Shown here: positions 21,825-32,410 of the stretch, one piece after another | How positions within the stretch are numbered: the first letter of the stretch is position 1 | How the letters are laid out: each line of letters opens with the position of its first letter | The notes under the pieces: generated by a model | Database searches by the model: none | Told to the model about the DNA's origin: nothing | The model's input: the letters and a program-made list of their open reading frames with translations, nothing else | Program-made: the position numbers and the translations under genes | From: Ambrosia x helenae | Taxonomy: Eukaryota > Streptophyta > Magnoliopsida > Asterales > Asteraceae | DNA length: 64,000 nucleotides | Reading direction: 5' to 3' | Assembly: GCA_030844895.1 (NCBI GenBank) | Contig: CM061232.1 | Coordinates: forward strand, 82,850,555 to 82,914,554

Positions 21825-24265
21825 CTGCACATAAAAATCAATAAAACACGTCAAAATACAAAAACGACAAAATTATAAAAATTCTGGTCAACATATACTG
21901 CACATTCGCCCGTTTTGAACTGGTCGAATGTGAGATTATTTGGTCGAATGTGAAAAATTTGGTCGAATGTGAACATGTAATGAAGTTAAAAATACATTCG
22001 GCCGTTTTAAGGTTCATTCGCCCAAATATAATCCACCTTCGCCCGTTTATTTCAACCGAAGGTGAAAAAGGTTTTCCCCCAAAATTTAAAATTTTGCCAT
22101 TGTAGAATTTAACTTGTTTTGTTGATCCAAATGCATTCTAAAACGACCGATTAACACTCGCATGCCATCAATTGTCATCATGAATCAATTTACATCAGTT
22201 TTAAAAGAAAAATTAGGTTTAAACGGTTTAAACGATCGATTAAACAATCAAATTGTGTTTAAAACCTAATTCCTTTCAACTTCTCCCCCTAAAACGGATG
22301 TGAATTGAAATGAGATCAAAAACAAGCATTAACAAACATCCAAAATCCCTAAAATTAAAACCCTAAGTCCGGTTTATATAAACTTCAATTCTGGTCTGAA
22401 ATCGCGTCCATTACCTGTGAAATTTGTCTCAAAACAATCAAAAATAGGCAGGGATGAAATCAGTAAATCACAAGAAACACGAGCAACAAGGTCTGGTTAT
22501 GATGAAATTTTGAAAAAATTTTCTGAATGAGAACTCGAAGGTGAAAATGTATAGATATAGGAGTCACCTTCGTCCGATGATGTCGGTCGAATGTGGGTGA
22601 AGTCCACATTCGTCCCAACTAAATGGCACGAATGTGACTTAAGATCACCTTCGCCCCATATTAAGGACCCGAAGGTGGAAAATGTACCCGGAAGTGGAAT
22701 TAGCACCCGGAAGTGAAATATCCCACATTCGTCCAAAGTCACAACGGTCGAATGTGATGATTTTTCCACATTCGACCCAATTAAGGGGCGAATGTGAAAT
22801 GGAAAAATCTGAAAATTTCGCCAAATCACGAATTCGAATCCCGTTCAACATTTTTCAATCCGTTAAACTTTCAAAACTCAAATTTTCACATTTTGAATGA
22901 TACAAAGCCCAGATGATGTTATCAAATCTCAGAAATTGCCCATCAAGCATCCCCGGTTATCAAAAATAAAGCAGAAATGCAAATCTTTTGGATTTTCTGA
23001 AATTTTTTTTATCAAAACACACCTAAAATCTTTTTGGATTTTGTATCTTTTTGTCAATAAAAGTAAAATGCGACAAAGTAAAATGCATCAAATTAAATGA
23101 AAGCAGTAAACATTTTGTGATTTCCGGTAAGAGGATCATATCAGTTTTCTGAGAAATCTGAACACAGCGTTGATCTGTTTTAATATTATCATTAGAAACA
23201 ATATGTGATACGGCAATTGCTGATATTGTTGTCCACATAAGCTCACATGCAGACAATTATGCAATGCTTTAAAATGATACGAATTAGGTGTATTAGACTA
23301 ACACATTGTGGTTCCCACACACACGACATACTCCCGTATCAAGAAGTAATTTGCACAAAGACTCATTGTAAAGCGTGATTATGCTTTCGTCGTCTGTAAT
23401 TGTACAAGATATAATGCATAGAGGTATACAGGTCAGCAAATTAATGCAGCAAAGTAACATATGCACCATACCAGGTTGAGGACTGATATTAATCATGATT
23501 TGCATCAATGATCAATACGATATTATAGATAATCTTTGATCATCTTATAACATGGAAAGTACCCAATTCGGTAACTTTAGGATTTGGCATAAAGCTCTTT
23601 TATAAAGACATCCTGTCTGATCTAGGTCCGTAATGACTTACAGCAGAAGATCAGAAAGGCTATCCCCAGACAACTAATAACATAACGACCCTAAACCTCC
23701 GAGTTTTGTACAAACACCCTATCAAACGAAATTACGGTACTAAGACCATATGCCTATGAGGTGTTCAGCCACAAACGCGTAGTTTGTTATGTTTGTATCA
23801 CTAATGCACGCAAATATTTAGTCTACGAAGCCTATCAGCATATCACACGTAATCAACATACGTTTCATTAAAACTATACAATTCTTTAGCCTGTGTCAGA
23901 TCCCCACTGATGTACTATCATTTCCTCTTTTTCTCCAGGAAATCATTTTGGGGTTTTCTAATTTTTAGGTATTTTGAAAATTTTTTCAATGTTTTTGGTT
24001 TTTCTGATAAAATGACTCCCCCTAAAATAAAGAACATATTTTTGGGTTTTTAAATTTTTCTGAAAAGCAAAAACAAAAATTTGAAAGAAACAATCCACTT
24101 GAAAGCATCAACTTCTTTGAGGATTAAACAACCCCCTCGAAAGCATCAACTTCTTTGAGGATTATGATAGTAAAGAGAAATTCCCAATTAGCAAAGAGAA
24201 ATTCCCAATTAGCAAAAATTTAGAACTACGACTAAAAATTAAAAAGCGATAAACCGAGGAGCCGA
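21825..24265 (-). other. Spacer between pol and the extra ORF, with palindromes and inner purine tracts
   Basis: 2.4 kb without credible coding. ATTCG-type motifs cluster at 21900-22060 and 22560-22800, including CACATTCGCCCG/GGTCGAATGTG pairs. Purine tracts TTTTAGGGGGAG occur on the minus strand at 22283-22294 and 24015-24027. Short tandem duplications lie at 24108-24165 (GAAAGCATCAACTTCTTTGA twice) and 24174-24216. Confidence 0.75.
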
Positions 24266-27200
24266 TTAGTCCTGTTTTTCCTTTATATTGTTTACTTTCA
24301 AAAGATATTCAAAGCGGGATCTGTCAAAAGCTTTTGTAAACAAATCTGCACGTTGGTAGTCAGTATGGATTTTGACCATATCTATCAATTCCTTAGCGTA
24401 ACAATCACGGATAAAATGATATTTAATCCGGATATGTTTCGCTTTAGAATGATTTTCAATATTTTTAGTTAATGCAATTGCGGCTTCGTTGTCACAGTGT
24501 ATAGGGGTTTTAAGAAACTGCAAACCGTAATCGACCATCTGTTGTTGGATCCAGAGCACTTGTGAACAGCAACTCGAGGCTGAAATGTACTCGGCTTCAC
24601 ATGTAGACAGTGCGACGAAAGTCTGTTTCTTGCATTGCCAGGTAATTAACCTGCTCCCTAAAAACTGGCAACCGGCTGTTGTTGATTTACTGTCTTTGTC
24701 ACAGCCGCCCCAATCTGCATCACTAAAAGCAATAAAATCAAAATCATCATCATTAGGGTACCAAAGTCCTTTTGATGGACAACCCTTCAGATATCGAAGG
24801 ATACGCTTGACCGCCGTCAGATGACTTTGTTTCGGCTTCGATTGATAGCGAGCACAGAGACACGTTGCATACATAATATCTGGTCGAGACGCTGTTAAAT
24901 ACATCAGAGATCCGATGATTGCTCTGTATGTAAATGGATCTGTCAGCTCCCCCTTAGCGTCCACTCCAATCCCGTGATTGGGTTGAATCGGGGTATCCAT
25001 CGGCTTAGAGTCCTCCATCTGGAATCGGCTCAAGATGTCGGCTACGTATTTCGTCTGGTGAATGAAGATCCCGTCTGGTCTTTGATCCACCTGTAAGCCG
25101 AGGAAAAACTGCATTTCTCCCATAGCGCTCATTTCGAACTTCTCCTGCATAACAGTTTCAAATTCCCTGCACAAGAGTTCGTTAGTTGAACCAAATATAA
25201 TATCATCAACGTAAATCTGTACTAGAAGCAAGTCATCTCCCGTCTTCTTCGTAAAGAGGGTGCAATCGACGAGGCCGCGCTTGAATCCTTTGGAGATGAG
25301 GTATGTACTTAGCTCCTCGTACCACTGTCTTGGAGCCTGATGCAAACCATATAAAGCTTTGTTCAGCACATAGACCTTGTCCCGGTGGATTGGGTCCTCA
25401 AAGCCTGGTGGCTGCCCGACATAAACCTCCTCCTTGACTTTACCGTACAAAAATGCGCTCTTGACGTCCAGTTGATAGACTTTGAATTTCTTATATGAAG
25501 CAAACGCAAGGAACATCCGAATAGCTTCAATTCGTGCTACTGGTGCATAGATTTCGTTGTAATCAATTCCTTCAATTTGATGGAAACCCTGCACAACCAA
25601 TCTGGCTTTGTTGCGAACAATAACTCCACGATCATCCTTTTTGCACTTAAACACCCACTTAGTGCCTATTTTCTTTCTTCCCGGCGGCAAATCTGTGAGC
25701 GTCCAGACTCTCAATTTCTGGAATTGCAATAACTCCTCCTGCATTGCCTCAACCCAGGCATCTTCATTCAAAGCGTCTTTGTATGTCCTTGGCTCTACCT
25801 GCGACACATAACATGCAAACGACCAATCATTTTGACTACCAGATTTCTGAATTTTGGCATACAATGCTAAAGCACCAAAACTCTCTAGCGAATTAACACT
25901 TTTTAGCTGCCCTCTGGTCATCACTCCACTTCCAGGATCACCGATAACTTGCTCCAGCGGGTGAATACGATGAATCCGAGATTCCGGATTAACAGGTACA
26001 ATCACTCCCGTCTGAGCAGTCAAGTTCTCTACAGCATCCTGCTCATGACCCGTGTTAGACGATGAAGCAACATCTAGATTTGGAATTGGGTTCACAGTTT
26101 GCTCTTCTAAGTCTTCTGCATGTTCAAGAACGGCTTCTTCAAATTGTTCATCTTCAGATTCTGAAGTGTCTAATGAAGTTGAAGCTTCTTGAAACATCTC
26201 TTCTTCTTGTATAGGAGCACTGGTATCATTAGAAGCTGGTGGGGGGTTTACGGTGATTGGACGCATCAACGGTGAAGTCGCCGCGTTTTCACACTCGTAA
26301 AGTAATCTGATAACAGCTTCTTCAACCAAGCTATCTAGGTTGAATGATTCAAAGAAATCTTTGTAATCAAACATCCAATCAGGGCCCGTGCCTTGCAAAT
26401 TTTGTGTGTATCGTTGAACTTCCACGTTAGCCCAATCCTCCACTTGACGAGTTCTCTTGTTGAAAACCCGTTTAAGCGGGGTTGCATATCCAACAAAATA
26501 TCCCTCCTCAGCTTTAGGACTAAACTTCTCGCTTGGATTCAACATCGTACATGGCGCCCCAAAAGGTTCTAGATACTCTAAATTGGGCTTTCGTCGGTGT
26601 AACAGCTCATAAGATGTTTTTCCAAACTTCTTCACTGTTATAACCCGATTTAATGTATAATTTGCTGCATAAATCGCCTCATTCCAGAACATTACCGGAA
26701 GATTTGAGTCAGCGAGCATTGTTCTAGCAGCCTCAATCAGAGTCCTATTCTTTCTTTCAGCAACACCGTTCTGTTGCGGGGTATACGGAGCAGAATATTC
26801 ATGATGTATCCCTTTGCTTTCACAAAGTTCATCCATTTTTGCATTTTTGAACTCCGTCCCGTTGTCACTCCTGATCCTTTTTATCTTCAAATTGTAGATA
26901 TTCTCCAGTCGAGTGAACAGAACTTGTAAGTTGGTAAAGGTGTCGCTTTTGTTCTTCAAACACATCACCCATGAGAATCGTGAATAGTCATCAGTGACGA
27001 CTAAACAATAAAGCTCTCCAAGATGACTTTTGCGCTTGACCGGTCCAAAAAGGTCCATGTGCAATCGCTCAAGCGGCATCTCAACAGAGTTAACTTTCTT
27101 CACTGTATGGGACTGTTTGTGTTGTTTTCCTTTCATGCAGCTTACACACTTGTCGTTCAGATGGAAATGTTTCACGTTTACTCCATCGACAAGTCCATTT

Positions 27201-27718
27201 CTCACTAACTGATTCATTTTCCTCAGATGAATGTGCCCCATTCTGCGGTGCCACATTATCGATTCTTTTTCGGTCGCCTTGGATAGAAAGCATGTTATCT
27301 GTCCCTGTGATGTCATCGCCTTGGACATATCAAGAATATAAAGATTGTTGACTCGAGGTGCCATCAACATAACCCACTCCTTTGGAATTTTGAAGCCCGG
27401 TTTGAGAATATAGCAGGATTTGTCATCAAAATGCACAGAAAATTGTTTATCGCATATTTGACTGACACTCAACAGATTATAGTCTATCTGCTTGACATAA
27501 GAAATCCGCTCGAAAGTCACAATCCCATTACTAACGCTTCCTTCCATCGTGATATATCCTCCTTTATTACCCGCGAACGCGACATATCCTCCATTAATAT
27601 TCTTCACATCAAACAACAACGCCAAATCCCCCGTCATGTGGCCTGAAGCTCCACTATCAACAATCCAGAGACTGCTAATAGGGCCAGCTGAAGCTCCCTG
27701 CACACAAAAAGTAAACAT
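24266..27718 (-). CDS. Pol polyprotein (protease, integrase, reverse transcriptase, RNase H), 1150 aa
   Basis: Order is standard Ty1/copia. Aspartic protease (LWIVDSGASGHMT) is near residue 20. Integrase has its HHCC zinc region near 175-220 (HRRMGH ... CVSCMKGKQH) and catalytic core with LHMDLFGPV, RSDNGTEF and QQNGVAERKNRTL (about 230-330). Reverse transcriptase has YVDDIIFGS near 836. RNase H has SDADWGGCDKDS near 995 and CDNEAAI further on. All catalytic acidic residues I looked for are present and there is no interruption. It begins immediately after the gag stop in the same frame: the ATG at 27718 follows TAA at 27721-27719. It therefore needs stop-codon readthrough, splicing to an acceptor-like TGTGCAG just downstream, or reinitiation. 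Confidence 0.95.
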   Translation of the reverse strand: MFTFCVQGASAGPISSLWIVDSGASGHMTGDLALLFDVKNINGGYVAFAGNKGGYITMEGSVSNGIVTFERISYVKQIDYNLLSVSQICDKQFSVHFDDKSCYILKPGFKIPKEWVMLMAPRVNNLYILDMSKAMTSQGQITCFLSKATEKESIMWHRRMGHIHLRKMNQLVRNGLVDGVNVKHFHLNDKCVSCMKGKQHKQSHTVKKVNSVEMPLERLHMDLFGPVKRKSHLGELYCLVVTDDYSRFSWVMCLKNKSDTFTNLQVLFTRLENIYNLKIKRIRSDNGTEFKNAKMDELCESKGIHHEYSAPYTPQQNGVAERKNRTLIEAARTMLADSNLPVMFWNEAIYAANYTLNRVITVKKFGKTSYELLHRRKPNLEYLEPFGAPCTMLNPSEKFSPKAEEGYFVGYATPLKRVFNKRTRQVEDWANVEVQRYTQNLQGTGPDWMFDYKDFFESFNLDSLVEEAVIRLLYECENAATSPLMRPITVNPPPASNDTSAPIQEEEMFQEASTSLDTSESEDEQFEEAVLEHAEDLEEQTVNPIPNLDVASSSNTGHEQDAVENLTAQTGVIVPVNPESRIHRIHPLEQVIGDPGSGVMTRGQLKSVNSLESFGALALYAKIQKSGSQNDWSFACYVSQVEPRTYKDALNEDAWVEAMQEELLQFQKLRVWTLTDLPPGRKKIGTKWVFKCKKDDRGVIVRNKARLVVQGFHQIEGIDYNEIYAPVARIEAIRMFLAFASYKKFKVYQLDVKSAFLYGKVKEEVYVGQPPGFEDPIHRDKVYVLNKALYGLHQAPRQWYEELSTYLISKGFKRGLVDCTLFTKKTGDDLLLVQIYVDDIIFGSTNELLCREFETVMQEKFEMSAMGEMQFFLGLQVDQRPDGIFIHQTKYVADILSRFQMEDSKPMDTPIQPNHGIGVDAKGELTDPFTYRAIIGSLMYLTASRPDIMYATCLCARYQSKPKQSHLTAVKRILRYLKGCPSKGLWYPNDDDFDFIAFSDADWGGCDKDSKSTTAGCQFLGSRLITWQCKKQTFVALSTCEAEYISASSCCSQVLWIQQQMVDYGLQFLKTPIHCDNEAAIALTKNIENHSKAKHIRIKYHFIRDCYAKELIDMVKIHTDYQRADLFTKAFDRSRFEYLLKVNNIKEKQD

Positions 27719-30700
27719 TTAGTTCTTTCGGGGGACCCAAGCCTGAGTCTTGGGCCTTTGAACTTTGGCTTTCAAAGAAACATCCTCAACAACTTTTTCA
27801 ACAATTTTCTGTTTTGAATCAATCTTTTTCTGATTGTTCAAAACACTTTCATTTTTCTCACTCACCTTTGAAGTAGAAGCTCCTGGAGTACCATTAGGTG
27901 TCCAAGATTGTTCAGACCTTTTGAGAATACGAATTTGAGATTTTGGTTTCTCAATTGGTTTCTGAACATTGTTACCAAAAGTAACTTTCTTGGCAACCTT
28001 ATCTGAGTTAACAGACTTAGGTCCAACATTTGATTTGACAATTGGTTTTTGTGGAACCTTTTGTCTATCAACTGTTGAGTTCACCACAGGTTTTCTCCAA
28101 GATTGTTCCATAGCTATCCGATTTCTGTGATCATATTGAAATGGACGGTTGTTCCTCATTTGAAAATTGTTTTGATTATAAAAATGTTGTTGTTGAGGAA
28201 CAGCCCGTCTATGTGGTGGGACATAATGATCAATCGGCTTTCTCATGGAATTTCTAACCTCAACTTCATGTCTTTTATGCCTTACATATGGACACTGAGC
28301 AAGTAAATGCCCGCGTTCTCCACATTTAAAGCATTTTCTATATTCCTCAAACACATAATGAGCATTTGGTGAAGCAAATGATCTAACAGGAAATTGATCA
28401 TTATACTGTTGATTTCTCAAACTCTCAGGAAGTGGTCCTTTCGAGTAAGAGGGCTCATGAAAACCATTTGCTTTATCATTTGGTCGAATGAACTCGGTGA
28501 CATGGACCTTTGGTTCTTGAGGAACTTCTGAAAACAATTTCTTTAAGATTTCTGGTGGAATTTCATTGGTTCTTTCATGTTTTGGAAACCATATTGTGCT
28601 TTCTTGCCAGATTTTATCAAGTTTAGAATAGTTAACATTTTTGATCGGAAATTCCTCATCAGAAATGATCTTATCGGATCCTTCCATCCGATAAAACACC
28701 TTAACAGGTTTGTCACTTGGTTCATTCAGCTCATTCTTTTCAACAACATTCTTAACACCATTATCTTTCTTAACATCAATCTTTTCAGACTTTTTATCAC
28801 GATTAGCATTTGCCATCGGATGAACATGATCAGATGGTGACACTGGTTCAGTAGTAATGATGTGATTTTCTTTTGGAATATCACATTCATTAACAGTTTG
28901 ATCACTACCAGTATCATCATTTTCTGAGTCTGAATTATCACTCTCAGCATAAACACCCTCATTGTTCAAGCCCAAAATCGGTCTCACATCGGAATATGGA
29001 TCACCAATACTCGAGGTATTAGATTCCATTTCTGATGATGAGTCTGATTTTACCGAACTCTCCGGTATAACTTGGTGATAGTTATGATTTTCAAAAAGAA
29101 CCGGAGATGGTACAGACTTGTAATTGGTGGTGTTATCATCAATGATATGATCTACCACATAAGCAACATTCTTATAACTTTCCAGCTTTTTGTTCACCTT
29201 TTCAGCAAAGCATTTTATGGCTGCCATTTCCAACTTGGTGTTTTCAATTTCATTGATATAGTTGTTTATGGCCAATTGTTTCAATGACAAAGTATTTTTC
29301 AAGTCGGAAATGTCCTTTTTATAGCCATCTAATACTTTGTTAAAAGCGTTCAACTCTTTGCGAGTAGATTGACAGTTCAAGATAGCACTATCTCGTGAAA
29401 TTCGGAGTTGTTTATTCTCCTCAGTCAATCTATCACATGTTCCACAATATTTATCACTCATAACATCAGTGTTAGATTCAGAACTTACAGGTTTTGGTGG
29501 TTCAGTCATGGCCATCAACGCAAAATGAGCTTCCTTTCCAGTGAAAAATTTGGAGTAGTCAATCTTAGTGAAAGCATCATCAGCGATACACGACTTCCTC
29601 GTCATCAAAAAGTCAGCTTCTGCCAGCAACTGATCAATATCATCATCTAAAGAATCAACACTTGCCTCTGTGTCTGATTCGCTCTCAGAATCTGAATAAA
29701 CTAATCTACACTCTTCGGGAACATCAGAAACTGAATCAATCACCATTCCTGAACTCGTTTCCTCAGCCTTAACCTCAACAGGTTCATTCTCCACTTCCAT
29801 CTCAGTCTCAGAATCATCACTTTCACTCTCCTCAGTTTCTTTCTTCTCATCAACTACCACCGACTCTTCCATATCAACCTGATAAGCAACACATGCCACA
29901 TTCCCACCAGTAGTCACTTCCTCAACTCCTATTTGCATACCCGACCAGTCAAACCTCTCATCCTGTTGAGTCACCAAAGCTTGGTTCTGACTCGCATTCT
30001 GTTGAGTCTCATTAGGTGTAGTGATAGGTACAACTGTTCGGTTTGTGTGATTAGGAGATTGGTTTTGAATCTGGTTTTGATTGTTTGGTTGTCTGTTTTG
30101 GTTGTTAAAGTTTCGGTTTTGGTAGTTATGGTTATTTTGGTAAGAAACTTGGTTTTGTTGACGGTTCTGGTAATTTGCATTGAAAGGGTTTCGATTACCT
30201 TGTTTAGGTGGCTGGGTGCATTCCCTTTTGAAGTGTCCTTTTTCTCCACAATTAAAACACGTAACCTTCTCCTTGTTAAATCCATAGGTTGTGTTTGGAG
30301 AAGTTGCCAAATCAGTCCTTCCAGTTTTCTCGATGAACTCTGTTGCTCTTCTCATTATACTCGCAAAAGCCCATTGAATGTCAATGAGTTCCATCTCTTC
30401 CTTGTCTATCTGTGCGTAGTCTTCGTTGGTTAAGTTGTTGTTCCCAATCTGACTAGCAACCAACCCATTGTAGGATGAAACCATTGCTGAGACTAATGCA
30501 ATGTGTTGCTGAGCAACCTCCACAGTCACATTTCCCAAGTTAGATGTATCCAAAACCACCGGTTGTTGTTTATGTTGAGTAACTTGGTTTACTGGTTGTT
30601 GTGTTTGGTTAGCGGTGTAAAAACTTGCTTGTTGCATTGGAGAGATTGGTGAAATGTAGGAATTATATTGTGGTGGTGTGTATGATGGTTGTGAGTAGGA

Positions 30701-31750
30701 ATTGTATTGTGGTGGTGTGTAGTTGGTGGTTGGTTTTGATGATTCCATGACATTAGAAATACATGCAACATGTGGTGCAACGCTTCCTGAGCTCGAGTTT
30801 CCAGCTGGAACTGAAGTGCCTCCAAAATACAAACTGGGATTCTGAGGAATCTGTGACCTTCTAGCTTTCCTCCTATCCTCCAACTCTTTGTTCTCCAGCT
30901 TTTCGATAAACTCTGAAATGGTCCAGAATTGATAAGCATCCTTCTCTCTGAGTACCTCCACATGCTGATCCCATTGTGGTGGTAAAGCATCTGCAAACTT
31001 ATCCACCTGCTTAGTCATTGGAATCTGTACACCATAACTAGACAATTCAGACAACAAATGCATATATCTAGGAGTTAGTTCTTTCAAAGTTTCATTATTA
31101 ATGAAAGAAAAATTCTCAAACTCTTTGACCAATTCCTCCATTCTCAGACTCCTGGTCTTCTCATTACCATCATGTTTCCTCTTCAGCTTATCCCAAAGCT
31201 GCTTTGATGTAGTACATGTTCCAAACTGATGCAACAGGTCACTTGTGATTGCCTGTGTCAGTTGGGAAAACGCCTTCTTCTCTACCACATATTTCTTCTT
31301 CTCGTCCTCAGTTAAGCTTTCCAGAGGAATCATCTCACCTGTATTCTCCAGAATAGGTGCTGTGTATCCTTTAACAATCATGCTCCATGCCTCAGCTCCT
31401 TCAACTCCCATGCCTTCCAAATGGATCTTGAACATGGTATGCCACTGATTATACTCTTGCATATCCATGAGCTTCGGTGGCCGAGTTCCACTACCTGTAG
31501 ACAAATCCTTAATCAAAGTAGAAATAGCATTAGTGGTTTGAGTATTTACCGCCGCTGCAGCTACTCCCCAGTAATCAGATTGTAGTGCTGGATGTGCTAC
31601 ACTTTGAGGCATCGTGCTCGTTGTTGTCATGTAGTTAAGTGGTTGTGAGGACTGTGTGTTCGTCTTTTGCGCTGCCACTGTCCATGGGTCCATTGTCTGC
31701 TGTTGTGGTTGTGTTGTTGCTGATCCCTGAGTAGTTTGAAAATGCCACAT
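27719..31750 (-). CDS. Gag polyprotein of the Sirevirus-type element, 1343 aa
   Basis: This is the structural protein that forms the particle and binds the element RNA. It starts MWHFQTTQGSATTQPQ at 31750. The copia gag helical domain spans about residues 95-330 (LSTGSGTRPPKLM, ELVKEFENFSF). The first CCHC knuckle CFNCGEKGHFKREC is near 497-510, followed by an Asn/Gln-rich stretch, an acidic region and a coiled coil near 800-870 (LTEENKQLRISRDSAI). A second knuckle, CFKCGERGHLLAQC, is near 1140-1152, then a basic tail ending PRKN-stop. About 1.3 kb of codons beyond an ordinary copia gag is a Sirevirus trait, and the nested element at 2778-11983 shows the same plan. The frame is fully open. 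Confidence 0.93.
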   Translation of the reverse strand: MWHFQTTQGSATTQPQQQTMDPWTVAAQKTNTQSSQPLNYMTTTSTMPQSVAHPALQSDYWGVAAAAVNTQTTNAISTLIKDLSTGSGTRPPKLMDMQEYNQWHTMFKIHLEGMGVEGAEAWSMIVKGYTAPILENTGEMIPLESLTEDEKKKYVVEKKAFSQLTQAITSDLLHQFGTCTTSKQLWDKLKRKHDGNEKTRSLRMEELVKEFENFSFINNETLKELTPRYMHLLSELSSYGVQIPMTKQVDKFADALPPQWDQHVEVLREKDAYQFWTISEFIEKLENKELEDRRKARRSQIPQNPSLYFGGTSVPAGNSSSGSVAPHVACISNVMESSKPTTNYTPPQYNSYSQPSYTPPQYNSYISPISPMQQASFYTANQTQQPVNQVTQHKQQPVVLDTSNLGNVTVEVAQQHIALVSAMVSSYNGLVASQIGNNNLTNEDYAQIDKEEMELIDIQWAFASIMRRATEFIEKTGRTDLATSPNTTYGFNKEKVTCFNCGEKGHFKRECTQPPKQGNRNPFNANYQNRQQNQVSYQNNHNYQNRNFNNQNRQPNNQNQIQNQSPNHTNRTVVPITTPNETQQNASQNQALVTQQDERFDWSGMQIGVEEVTTGGNVACVAYQVDMEESVVVDEKKETEESESDDSETEMEVENEPVEVKAEETSSGMVIDSVSDVPEECRLVYSDSESESDTEASVDSLDDDIDQLLAEADFLMTRKSCIADDAFTKIDYSKFFTGKEAHFALMAMTEPPKPVSSESNTDVMSDKYCGTCDRLTEENKQLRISRDSAILNCQSTRKELNAFNKVLDGYKKDISDLKNTLSLKQLAINNYINEIENTKLEMAAIKCFAEKVNKKLESYKNVAYVVDHIIDDNTTNYKSVPSPVLFENHNYHQVIPESSVKSDSSSEMESNTSSIGDPYSDVRPILGLNNEGVYAESDNSDSENDDTGSDQTVNECDIPKENHIITTEPVSPSDHVHPMANANRDKKSEKIDVKKDNGVKNVVEKNELNEPSDKPVKVFYRMEGSDKIISDEEFPIKNVNYSKLDKIWQESTIWFPKHERTNEIPPEILKKLFSEVPQEPKVHVTEFIRPNDKANGFHEPSYSKGPLPESLRNQQYNDQFPVRSFASPNAHYVFEEYRKCFKCGERGHLLAQCPYVRHKRHEVEVRNSMRKPIDHYVPPHRRAVPQQQHFYNQNNFQMRNNRPFQYDHRNRIAMEQSWRKPVVNSTVDRQKVPQKPIVKSNVGPKSVNSDKVAKKVTFGNNVQKPIEKPKSQIRILKRSEQSWTPNGTPGASTSKVSEKNESVLNNQKKIDSKQKIVEKVVEDVSLKAKVQRPKTQAWVPRKN

Positions 31751-32395
31751 GATCTCAATCTGAAAATCTCAACACTTAGAAAAATTTTCAACAAAAATCC
31801 TAGGTTCGCCCGAAAAACAGTAGGTTCGTCCAAACAATCCTATGTTCGTCCAAATTTTCACACTCTCGACCCTTCTGATCCTACGTTCGCCCACACAGTA
31901 ACAACCGAATGTAGATTTGATCAGAATGTAAACACAAAGTATCCTCCTTTCACTTTCGCCCAATAATGAACCGGACGAAGGTGGAATTTTATACCCGAAT
32001 GTGAAAAATTCTAAACAAAATTTCAGGTTCGACCACTATCTCCTCAGGTTCGCCCACTTTTCAGCACTTTCGACCACTCCACTCAGATCAGGTTCCAGGT
32101 TCGCCCAAAACAGTCAGATCTCATTTTTGAAAAACGGTTATTGTTTGAAAAACGGTTATTCTGATCTCAGATTTTCAAAAGTTCATGGATTTGAATGATC
32201 TCAATCAGGTTATGTTTCGGAATTGATTTGGAACAACTTTAAGTCTTGGAAAACTTGAATTCGACCACAAATTCACCTTTAAATCGATCAAAAACTCTTA
32301 GAAACAATGTTTATGTAAAAACAGATGATTTTATGTCAAAAACATGTCCAAATCAGCTCTGATCTTATCAAATTTGTTGTTGTATGATCCTCTAA
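31751..32395 (-). promoter_or_regulatory. 5' leader of the 15.3 kb element
   Basis: About 645 bp between primer site and gag, without an ORF of note. It carries many ATTCG/GTTCG-type motifs on the plus strand (TAGGTTCGCCC, GGTTCGACCAC, ACTTTCGCCC), the same motif set as in the LTRs. Such a leader normally includes the packaging and dimerisation region; no specific signal can be assigned from sequence alone. Confidence 0.6.
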
Positions 32396-32407
32396 GCTCT
32401 GATACCA
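32396..32407 (-). other. Primer-binding site (initiator tRNA-Met), 15.3 kb element
   Basis: The minus strand reads TGGTATCAGAGC, three bases inside the 5' LTR end at 32411. Confidence 0.93.
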
Positions 32408-32410
32408 CTT

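Noticed and set aside
29971..30285. Shadow ORFs on both strands within gag, pol and the extra ORF of the large element
   Set aside because: They overlap long, domain-bearing frames and have no recognisable motifs.
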